A stretch of DNA of 64,000 nt. Origin: Emergomyces orientalis. Lineage: Eukaryota > Ascomycota > Eurotiomycetes > Onygenales > Ajellomycetaceae. Position 1 is the stretch's first letter, and every line of letters starts with the position of its first letter. Shown in pieces: positions 21,407-31,417 of the stretch. Location: contig MOWL01000047.1 of assembly GCA_002110485.1 (NCBI GenBank), forward strand, positions 806,001 to 870,000, written 5' to 3'. The notes under the pieces are model-generated. The model searched no databases. It worked only from the letters and a program-made list of their open reading frames with translations, and had not been told where the DNA came from. A program made the translations under genes and the position numbers.

Positions 21407-23506
21407 GTTCAAAGCGATGAGGTAATAGGTTTGCGACAACGTAAGAAGGTTGTTTAGGTGATGATTATGAGGGAGAGATGACGGGAACCAGAAACGTGCC
21501 GGACACCATTATGAAGAAACCAAAAGCAAAAGGCGCGTAAGTCAAGGAGCTCCGGGTGTTAAAGTGAACAATAGAGGTGGAGATCCCCACAGCTGTGATT
21601 GCTGAGGAGTCGGGTCGCAACGAAATGCGTCGTCGTCGTCAGGTATTATTGCTGTTGTACTCAAGACAGAATCCCGCAGCCTGAAAAATTCCCGAATCTG
21701 GCTTCGGATTAAAGGATTGTCCGGCGTCAGGAAGAGCGCAGAAATCTACATCTGTAAACTGTGGTTATAGTTAGTTCTATATAGTTATATATATTTGATT
21801 ACATGCGCAGTATTCCTCACGCAGAGGCTGCCTTTGGTCCCTTATTATATTGGCATTTATGATGTGCTAAAAACCTTTCACTTCTCGAGCATTTGTTTCT
21901 GCCGTTCACCAGCTCATATTTTCCTTATTTTGTTGGGCTCGTGGTCAGTCGCTCAGATTAAAGTTCCACCAAATTTTGCTCAGAAAGCTCTGTTGGACAA
22001 AGAGGAGATTCACCCATATTTACGCGCAGACATTTGTAGAGCTCGGATACATATAATAGGAGCGGTGTTATGGCAAGCTTAAGGTTAAGAGTTCTCAGCT
22101 CTAGTATTGTGCCACAGATGAGCAGCAAAGAAGCGACTGCTCTGCTTCTTTCCACTGGGTACGGATTATATCAACTCACCGGGAAGGCTGTACGAGAGGG
22201 GGGATGGCAGAAAACAGAAATGTGGCGGTGCGAGACCTCCGCGTAAATGATCACCATGAAGCCCACCAGCCAGTGCTCAGCTTGCAAGTAAAATTAACCA
22301 CATGCTCTGGGGCCTTGTGGTAGAGTACATTCACAAGTGAAGAAAGGGGATTTAATTATTTATTGCTGTATTTCCGATTTATGTAGTCTGTATTTGCTAA
22401 TTGATTTGACATTGGTTTTATCAGTTTTCCCTTTTTTACATTTTTGAAGCAGAGCCGAGCAGAGCTCAGATTAATATAGTAATCTGAGTGCGCAGCAAAG
22501 GTGCAGGGAAAAGAAGGGCAACCTTGGGGAGAGCTGGTTGGGTTGGGTTTTGGTGGGTTCTTGGTTGGTTCGTGGTCGTGGGGGCGAACGGGCGGGCGAG
22601 ACACCAAAAGGGATAAAAGGGGTTCCTGTTGCCCTCGGAACAAATCTTGTCAACTTCAAAAAAACCTCCCAACTCGCCAGGGCGCAAAAAAAAAAAAAAA
22701 AAAAAAAAAAAAAGGAAAAAAGGAAAAAAAAAAGAAAATAGGGATTTTCCGTGGCGATAGGGTGAACACTGAGCTTCCACCACGCACTATCCCCGTCAAA
22801 CCCCGAGTTTCCTACTTGCCACGCACTCCTTGTGTACCGACCACGTCCCGCAGAAATCCATCTTCCCCTCGTGTATCACGTTATCTCTACTTTTGGCCAC
22901 TTAGCCTATCCCCGTCTCCAAGATTACGTAAGTCACTGCCTTTCCAAGCGTCACAGGTCACGTTATATCTATATCCGCGAGCAGGAAGCGGTGCACAGGT
23001 GATACAATATATCGATAACGCTTCAACAACGAGCAGCACACCCTGTTGTCGATCCTAGACAGGGGCAGTTTATACTTGCAGTTGATACCGAGCAAGGTTG
23101 TGATTATATTTGGTGCCTACCTAGGTACATCGACCTGTACCCCAGCGGGGACGTGAGTGCCACGCTTGGGCTTGCATCGTGATATCTCAACAAAAGCCCG
23201 CTTGGCCCATTCATTTTTTTTTACAGAGCCTACCTACCTACGGCGCAGAGACATAATATACATTGCTAGGTAAGGTGTTCTTCCTTTCATCCCAAAAGCC
23301 TACTGCCTTCTTTCCTCATTTCTTTCGCGTTTGGCTATTCCAGGCGTTCCACAGAGGGCTAGGCAGCCCTCAGTAGTAGATACCCAGACACTCTAGATAC
23401 CGCGTCCATCGCGCGAGTGCTTTTCTGGTTCTACGCAAACTTAGCCATCTACAGAGTCAATCTATGGTTATATTATATTTCAATATATCCAGTCCTGCTG
23501 ACACCA
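21407..23506. other. long divergent intergenic region, RING gene/NC2-alpha
   Basis: 2.1 kb between two divergent regulatory genes. It holds an A28 run (22686-22713) followed by more A-rich sequence, and T-rich and CCTACCTACC words near 23220-23240. No supported coding region, although a long 5' UTR for the NC2-alpha gene is likely. Confidence 0.45.
22686..22713. repeat. A28 homopolymer
   Basis: An uninterrupted run of 28 A as printed, followed by a further A-rich stretch to about 22738. It could be a poly(dA:dT) nucleosome-depleting element. Its exact length is likely to be unreliable in sequencing. Confidence 0.8.
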
Positions 23507-24401
23507 ATGCCCCCAGCGATGACAGACCAGGATAATTCGTACAGACCCCGATCCCCAGACTTTTCTGGCTTCCCTGGGTCCTTCCAGCTCCCCCCAAGTC
23601 CCTACGGACAAACCCCTTATCCCCTCAATAGCCCCCTGGCCCACAGAGCTTCATACGACGCGTCGCCATTCTTCAGTCCGCAAGCGGCCCAGCCCCAGCC
23701 GCAACTACAACGGCCTGTCCAACAGTATATACCGCAGCCTTTCGATACAAACTTTCCCCCGCACATCATGCCCCCACAAACAAGGTCGCGGGCAGCCGCA
23801 GAACATCCAACCATAGAATGGCATGCGGCGCCTGAGTCTCCACCAGAGAGCCATCCAAGGAAAATAAGGAGAACCGCGCCTTCACACTCTTCTGGGGGCA
23901 TCGAGGTTAAAACAAAGTTTCCGGTCGCCAGGATCAAGCGTATCATGCAGGCCGACGAGGATGTTGGAAAGGTTGCCCAAGTCACTCCAATTGCTGTTTG
24001 TAAGTTTCCGACCAATTCTCTCTCTCTCTCTCTCTGCCTCACCTCTTTTTTTTTCTTTTTTGTATCTTTTTTTCTTTTTCTTTCTTTTTCACATTGATAC
24101 AGCTGACACCAATATCCTTCGGAAATAATTAATAGCCAAAGCACTCGAGTTATTCATGATTTCCCTCGTCACGAAAGCGGCGCAAGAAGCGAGAGAGCGG
24201 TCCTCCAAAAGAGTGACTGCGGCCCATCTCAAAGAAGCCATTGGCAAGGACGAGGTTCTTGATTTTCTTGCAGACATTATTTCTAAGGTCCCTGATCACC
24301 CTGCCGGCGGAAAGAAGGATGATGATGGAAGCGATCATAACGACGGACGCAGAAGAAAAGTGGGCGGACGTCGAAAGAAAGAAGACCATGATGATTTTTA
24401 G
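23507..24401 (+). CDS. bur6: negative cofactor 2 alpha (DRAP1/Bur6-type histone-fold protein)
   Basis: Exons are 23507-23999 and 24136-24401, giving 252 aa. The 136-nt intron has donor GTAAGT, a long pyrimidine tract and acceptor AATAG, and joins at phase 1. The N-terminal 130 residues are Pro/Gln/Ser-rich and probably disordered. A histone fold follows: KFPVARIKRIMQADEDVGKV, then VTPIAVSKALELFMISL and SKRVTAAHLKEAIGKD. FPVARIKKIMQxDEDxGKV is characteristic of NC2-alpha, which pairs with NC2-beta (Dr1) and binds TBP to repress or tune RNA polymerase II transcription. The tail is Asp/Arg/Lys-rich. The start could be 23507 (MPPAM) or 23519, and an in-frame ATG at 23417 gives an unlikely hydrophobic extension. 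Confidence 0.9.
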
Positions 24402-25111
24402 CATGACGTTATCCCTCATGCCTTTGCTCTCGTTATGTATTTTCCGTAATTTTCCTTTTTCTTTCTTTACTCGAATGTTTTCTTGTTGTTCCCCCGGCCC
24501 TTCTTCGTGTAGCATTATTGGAATTGGGGCGTTCATTTGGTTAAGGGAATTTTTCTCTTTGGTTAGCTAAGCTCATGAATTGTGGTATTACCTCGTTGTT
24601 TGTAGCAGAAATAGGCATCTTTCGCTATAGCTAGCATCTGGTTGTTAGCGCTCTCCGAGGCGAAGGAAGGTATTTTTAGCGAGGTTGGATAGGTAACGGC
24701 GGGAGCATTAAACCCCCCATTGTAATGTAGTCTGACTGTGGTCGGAATAGCCTCGGGCAACCCGTGTATTGGTAGTTCGCTATAGGCATACTCCGCAAAG
24801 ATAAGAGTCGGAGAAGCAGTGACGCAGAGGAAGAAGACCATGTGGTTGAGGATCGTCGGACGGGGCAATGGAGATGAAATGGCGCTTGTCCCTTCGCCTA
24901 TTTCGCTTAAGCCCGAGCTAACTAAACTAACAGTAACAAGCCATTCTTGAACACCCTCTCAGGAACAGCCAGAAAGCCAACAAACTAACGCCCAGGCCTC
25001 CAGAAGACTTCGATCCTCGACGGTACGCGCCTGGCAGGTCTCCAGGAGGCTTTTTGGATACAAACCCCCATTTTTTTTGCTGCGCGAGGGATATGCTCTC
25101 GGTTCTGAACC
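24402..25111. other. intergenic, nothing recognised
   Basis: 710 bp between two plus-strand genes. The 101-codon minus-strand frame inside it has no recognisable similarity. Confidence 0.45.
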
Positions 25112-28026
25112 ATGGACTTTGTAAGTTCCCGATCTTAGGTTCCCATATTCATCCTAGATCCTTAACAGCTCACTCACTAACCAATTCAATTCGTCTACAG
25201 TGGTCTCGTCTCGTTGGGGGTTCTGGTCTATCGCCATCAAAAGGTCTTCGGGGCAACTCTGCAGCTGAGCGTCTGGCGACATTTAAACATACGTGCAACA
25301 CGCTCGATGTGAGAAGATATCTACCCCCCGCTCTGCGGCGGTAACGCAACAAAAGACTCGTTCTTAATTTTTCGGCTTGAGAAAATCATTCCATGGGAGC
25401 TTAATGATTGAAGTTGCTGATACATGGGTGTTACTGTTTTATTAGCAAATATGGCGTACAGCCCCGACGGCTTCTGGAGAAGCTGCTTCCGTTCTTCAAG
25501 TCAGAAGCTGTCTTGAACGTCTTAATTCTGTTCTTAACGACGAATCTCGCGGTCCAGCTCCTCATCCATGCCATACCTTCGCTGCCACTTCGCAAGTTTA
25601 CCTCACTGTCACAAAGCTTGCGCTCTCCTCGTGTGATCCTGGGGTCATCTCAAGCGCTGCAGTCCTTTTCAACACGTTGATTGATGCTGAGGTCGATGGC
25701 ATTGTTGACAATCGGATATTCGCCAGGGCACTGGTCGACCTGGTTTGCAGAGCAGGCTCTGCTGGCGAGGAAGGAGAAGCGAGGCTTGTGGAGCTGCTGT
25801 TTGGAGTTGCAAACAATATTAGGTTGCGTCCTGCTATTCTTCCTGCCTGGTTTTTTCCGAAGGACCACGGTAATCAGAAACCTGAACCAGTGGAGACTGG
25901 AAAAGAGTTTGCAGGTGCAACACGCAAGGATGATTTTCCGTTCTTTTATCTGTTAATCGATTATGTTCATCACGAAGGAAGATCGGGTGATTTCGCCCGC
26001 ACTGGCTTACTGTATATCATTGAGACGGCATCGCGATCAAAAGAACTCGAGCGATGGCTGATTGAAAGTGACCTTGCAACGTTAATGGCTACCGGTTTAG
26101 GCGCGCTTTATAGCCAATTGAATAGGTTCGTATACAAACGCCGTTTCGCTTCTGGCATGCTTGAATATCGGCTCATATTATGGTTAACAGGAAGCTACAT
26201 TTCTCGAAAGATGACGAGAACATTCCCCCTATCGTCGCTCTCTCCGACTATGCCCAAGTGGAGACTGCAGCTCGCCCCAGACTCGGTGCCCACATGGATG
26301 CATTTCTGTCTTACTTGCTATTCTGGCAGGATACTGTTGATCATTGTAAATCTGCTGAAGTCAATGACACATTACTGGATCATTTTCAGGTCCTCTTTCT
26401 TCAACAGCTCCTGTATGCTTGACCCCAGGACGGAAACGTTGAAAATTTGTCGTCAACTGACCGCGATATAGTTATCCGTCGCTTTTGGAGTCATCGGACG
26501 TTGATGGTGGTTCCACTTCCGCTGTTATCACCTACCTTTGCCGCATCTTGGAATCGATTGACCAACCCGATCTAGTGCATCGAATTTTGCATTTTCTACT
26601 AGCCTCATCCGCTGGGAATGAACCCGTCGTTCAAATTCCCAAGCAGAAATTGCGAATGTCTCTCAGCCGCCGCAAGTCACTCGATCTCCTGGCTTCGTTC
26701 GCGGAGGCTGCCGCAAAACCATCTCCAGAACTTTTTAACTTGGTTGACCTTGTGTTGATGGGTATTAGATCCAAAAACCCTCCAACGGTAGTGGCTACGC
26801 TCCAGCTTATGACTGTGATTTTTCAACGACATCATATATTTGCAAGCTCGTTGATCAAAACAATCCAACCTAGGCCGTCCGTGAATACCAGGCCGATTGG
26901 TGCACTCAATGCAGAATTACAGCACTTAGTTAGCTTAGCGAAATCGGTCCTTGAAGACCCATTTTTGGATCAATCGTACCAAAATTATCTTATCGATGTG
27001 TCCGCGATTCTGGACCCACGAACCCCTATCATGCCTCTTGCTGGAACCCACCCAAGTCTGAACTCGCCATTGCTTTTGCAGATTAACGATGACATGTTAC
27101 GGGGAATGATCTCTAGGCTGGAGTCTTTTTTCACTAATAGTGTTGTAATGAATCTAGCGTTAACGGACGCTATTGCAAGTTTGGCATCTTCGAACTTCAT
27201 ATCCTTGAATGGGTGGCTCCTTGTTAGCCCTGAAAATTACGAGTATGACACTTCGCATCCGACATGCGCTGATGCAAATGCTGTTCGTAAGGGCGACATC
27301 AACATAGCCCTCGACCAGCCATCATTCCCTCCATCTTCATTAGTGCCACTGGTACCAGGCACTATTCAAAAGTTGGTTCACAGAGTCGAACACTGGCGGT
27401 CTGAGATATCCGATTTTGACATCCTGGTTGCAGCCCGGAGGCATTTACTCCATTCTGACGATGAGAGTCACCTTGGCGAACAACCTAAGGCTAAATGTTC
27501 CGAGCCTTCCAACAGGCCATCAGCTGAGAGCCAAGGTCAACACCCTATTGGAGTTGGGGCTCGCTCTGATTCTCCCCGGGGTCGCAAGACGTCGCTCCTT
27601 GAGCAGACGGATTCTTCGACGTCCCGCTCGTTTGGCAATTCTGGTTCAAGGTCACTATTTGGTTCCCCTCTCCGAGGTTCCACTCAAAAGCAAATACCGT
27701 CTCGACCGGAGTCAACAACTCGCTCTTCGATAGCAACGGAAAATCTTCGCAGACGTCTTGCGACGCCAATCAAAGTCAATTTTTCAGATGTTTCTTCTGG
27801 TCATGGGATTTCTGAAACCGACAGCTCGGCTCCTCTACCCGCTCATCCGAATCTAGAATCAATTGGTGATCGCTCGGGTCCGAGTTCTGAGAGCTCTACA
27901 CCGGCTCCCGTTACGCTTGGGCACGTTCTCACGAACACTATCATCCTCTATGAGTTTATTCTTGAGTTAACTGCTCTGGTCCAAGTTAGAGCAGCCCTGT
28001 TCCAGGAAGTAAAGTTCGAACGGTAG
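25112..28026 (+). CDS. fhipA: FHIP-type protein (RAI16-like; FTS-Hook-interacting)
   Basis: Exons are 25112-25120, 25201-25308, 25446-26125, 26191-26412 and 26472-28026, giving 857 aa with all phases closing. MDFWSRLVGGS at the start is characteristic. The next exons give QIWRTAP, SCLERLNSVLND, AVLFNTLIDAEVDGIVDNR, FFYLLIDYVHHEGRSGDFAR and SDLATLMATGLGALYSQLNR. This is the conserved RAI16-like/FHF block that binds FTS and Hook. The C-terminal third is Ser-rich and low in complexity (27490-27910) before a short conserved-looking helix TNTIILYEFILELTALVQ. In Aspergillus the FHF complex couples early endosomes to dynein. The first coding exon is just nine bases (Met-Asp-Phe), supported by frame and a GTAAGT donor. 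Confidence 0.9.
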
Positions 28027-28808
28027 CAATTGACTTGCCAAGTGTGTGCTTACTAGATGTGGCTATACATTGTCGGGTGTTTACATTGAGGATATGAGCC
28101 AATTATGTACCGCTGCTGATACTCCTATTCTTAAACTGTCAGCGATAGATGCATGAGGTGCTTTTTGGGGAATAGTTTCCCCCTCCGTTACCAATCAATA
28201 GAATATTCGGTTAACTCATTTACTCATTACCGCCCACAGCTATAGCAACTCGATATCTGCTTTTCATGGTGCGTGCTTGTCAACGGTTGTCTCTAGTTTA
28301 GGCGGGTAGGCAACTCTTGACAACTAGCATCGTGTCAACGAACATACTGCATAGATACATACCACCATAAGGCCTTTTTACCTAGCATGCGTATATAGCG
28401 TGGTATCACGCTGCCTAGGGTAGGAGCTCTGGTGTAGAAATAATAGTTTTCCATCATCATTGCTAGACTACTAACCGAAGAAGCATGCACCTGGTTGTTT
28501 GATGGGGTATCAGATGCAAGAGGCTAACTACGGCACTAATAATAAAAGAGAATGAGGTTATTTTTTCCAACTGTAATTTACACTAGATATAGAACGAACC
28601 CTAGCCTTTTGTCTAGGGCTCCCAACAACCTTTCATGGAACTCTAATACCAAACATCTAATCAGCTCAGATACTAAACTCCCGTGGTAGCTAACATGATT
28701 CCGGGCTTCAATTTCACCGATTGCACTCCATTTAGTCACCCAAGGATACATGTTAGGATCAGCCTGATTTTACTTTCCCATTCCCGCTCATACTTTCGAT
28801 CTTAACCA
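28027..28808. other. intergenic, nothing recognised
   Basis: 780 bp between the FHIP gene and the ferritin-like pseudogene. It has AT-rich runs only. Confidence 0.45.
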
Positions 28809-29592
28809 TGATGTTTATGACGATCTGGGCCTCGGCCTTCATTGCCATTACATCTTTTCTGGCATCTGCAGTGCCCATTCGGGATACGAATAGTACTACC
28901 AATGATACAATATTTCCGCTAGCAGATGTTTCCTAGGCCCTTCTCCGGAGTATATTCGGCAGATTGACGAGGCTGCTGACGGAGCGCTATCAAATGCATC
29001 GGGCCCTCCTACAATTAGCCCCGAAGGCTTAGAAACCTCTGGTGGCTTTGCATTCCACGAGAACCTCGCAGTTTGTTTTCACCGGACTGCTCGGCAGTAT
29101 CACAAACATCAGGGAAGGCTACGAAATTGACGATTCAGGCCAGGGAGATTTTTTTGTCAAAGCTGTTTCGGCTTTTATATACTCTATAAGTGGCCTTTTA
29201 TATGGTAAAACTAACGAACATACGGGGAAACAGCAAGGAGAACTCTACGCCCTGACTGCGAATGGGGCCCTGAAGCGAAGTAGAATAGATGCCATACAGC
29301 CATGCAAATCTAAATTCCCAGCATCATCATTTGACGAAGGCTATTAAGTGTGCGGTCGCCTTCACCAGTATGACTTTGGGGACCCTTCAGAATATATATT
29401 CATATTTGCGCAAAATGGCGACCCCGGGATAGTCCGCGACAAGAAGGATAGCAGGAAGGTTGGTTTCGAGTCCTACAGGGCAATATTCCAAGCGAACTGC
29501 CGTTCCTCACTACCAATGTTCACGACCTCGGCTTTTCCATTCAGAATTTCATTCTCCCAGACTCCTGTCCGAATATTTATAGACCAGGTTGA
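28809..29592 (+). pseudogene. decayed Rds1-like (ferritin-fold, secreted) gene
   Basis: Recognisable pieces of one protein family lie in order but in different frames. There is a signal-peptide-like start MMFMTIWASAFIAITSFLAS, then after a TAG the GPSPEYIRQIDEAADGALSN block. A +1 shift near 29080 leads into GLLGSITNIREGYEI. Next come QGELYALTANGALKR and IQPCKSKFPASSFDE. A further shift near 29340 is needed to read AVAFTSMTLGTLQNIYSYL, another for FAQNGDPGIVRD, and another for ELPFLTT through FILPDSCPNI. This is the layout of Rds1/desiccation-related ferritin-like (Ferritin_2) proteins. At least four shifts plus the early stop make a working product very unlikely. Small introns could explain one gap, not all. 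Confidence 0.82.
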
Positions 29593-30884
29593 TCTAAAGA
29601 CGTTTTAACCACTTACGATTGTAAATTCCCCAATTTCTAACGACACTAAACCAAATTCCAATACCAGACTGGCACTGAGAGTTCTAAATCTCTGGGTCGC
29701 ATATATCAATCACAAACATCCCGCTTGTTGTAAACTCTACTGTAGTGAGCAATTAGAGTGACTCCATCACCATTGGGGATGACTTTCTTTACGCCCAACA
29801 TCTGCTCAGTGGTGTCAGTATTGCAACCTTAACAAACTCCTTTGGTCTGTTTGAAGATGTAATGGATTTCTCAGATCATTATGTGTATGGACCTGCCCTT
29901 ATTCTTGTCAAACTAGTCATATCCTAATTCATACAACCACTGCTGCCCGTCATTTTATAACGGAATTTCCCTTTCTTAATAGGTTTGACACATTTTTCCT
30001 GATGCGTGTTGATACGGGCATTTCTTTGATTTTTGGTTTCGAGATACGCAAGGATGTTTTATTTCGCTATGCTCATATCGTGTGCTTCAAACTTACTTTC
30101 ACGCATAATATATACTGATCATATATTGAAACAATGTGTCGCATGGCATCATCATTTAGCGCATATTTCTAGAGATAGAAATCGGTGCATAAAATATAAA
30201 GCATCATATATATACCTTTGTTGTACCTGGCTAACTATTAGAGTTCATGGGCTGCCATTAGAACAACAGCTCATTCAAACCACGTTGAATTAATGGTTTC
30301 GGATTCCACTGCAGTCATTTGTCTGGACACCAACGGCCGACATTAGATATTTAACCAATCTTCCCACGTAATCTCAAAGAATAGAATTCAAACCAGGATC
30401 TAAAACTACTGCACTCCGCCCTCAATCATGCCAGTTACGATCGTGACACAACAAGGGGTTGGGGTCCTGGAGATATCGACAGCATACTCGCAGAATCCCA
30501 TTTAATGGAGCCGGCATTTCCTCCAATTACAGACTCCAGTACCACTCTTTCCTTCCCGTTTTTCTCTTGGGTTCGATTCCATATGCGCAGCGTTCATAGC
30601 CCCTTCGTTATTCGAAAAAGACATAGCTATGCGGGGTTCTGGTCTATTTCTACTGTGAGCTGTTCGACTTCAACCTTCTATTGTCGTGGATTACTTTTCA
30701 AAACTTTCGTGGCCAAATTTATGAACTACAATACTTTTCAGTGACATGATGGGCTCCAAGCAGGTACCAATCGAACCCAGTATTCCCTTTCCTATCGGAC
30801 TGTTTTTTGGTAGCTTATTTTATTCCATCAAGTTAGGTGTCCCCAAGACTCGCACAGCTACTTTGGATGAGGTCAAATTGCTCT
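29593..30884. other. AT-rich intergenic region
   Basis: 1.3 kb, with short frames that have no recognisable similarity. It may contain further degraded sequence, but nothing could be assigned. Confidence 0.45.
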
Positions 30885-31292
30885 CTAATGAGCGACCTCA
30901 GAAGTGACCATATCAGCACCAGAGTCGCAATATTCACAGGAAGCGAATGGAATGCAGATGTGGAGAAATTCGGTTGGCGTTTTTTGTTTCCGATGCGTAT
31001 AATAATGGACTGACTTCATTGTGTATCGTCCTGTTGACCTGTAAAGGTGCTGGGCGTTGACTGCAGACTCCTTTAAAACCAAACGGGGGCTATTCTGAGC
31101 AACCCAAATGATGAGCTCCGAAAAAGCAAGGAGTTCCTCATATTCTTTTAGCTGGATCTCACCTGGTAAATTGAAATTAACAAGTGATATCTTGTATTCA
31201 AAGTATTTAGGGAAAACCGAAAAGTTTCGGATCTGATTGTTCTCTTCAGGGCCAAAGAGTGAGGAGATTGAGATATCAAAACACTTATTCAT
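30885..31292 (-). CDS. hypothetical ORF, 135 codons
   Basis: An open minus-strand frame just downstream of the ABC transporter gene. Its middle (LPGEIQLKEYEELLAFSELI) looks protein-like, but there is no family I recognise and no intron evidence. It could be a fragment of a decayed gene or chance. Included because it is the only sizeable frame here in an otherwise empty stretch. Confidence 0.22.
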   Translation of the reverse strand: MNKCFDISISSLFGPEENNQIRNFSVFPKYFEYKISLVNFNLPGEIQLKEYEELLAFSELIIWVAQNSPRLVLKESAVNAQHLYRSTGRYTMKSVHYYTHRKQKTPTEFLHICIPFASCEYCDSGADMVTSEVAH

Positions 31293-31417
31293 TGATAACT
31301 CTTGAAGACACGTGCATCATTGCCATTGAAGCAGGCCAGGAATTCATTTCTGGTCTCCAAATAGAAAACTTTTATTCTTATTTATTCACCACATTATTAA
31401 GTTGAGTTTTGAAGAAG

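Noticed and set aside
23617..24144. 175-codon minus-strand frame over NC2-alpha
   Set aside because: Opposite strand of a well-supported histone-fold gene and its pyrimidine-rich intron.
24563..24868. 101-codon minus-strand frame with a hydrophobic start
   Set aside because: No similarity recognised, no upstream or intron support; intergenic.
30560..30590. GGTTCGATTCC, resembling a tRNA T-loop
   Set aside because: The preceding 60 bases do not form acceptor, D and anticodon arms.
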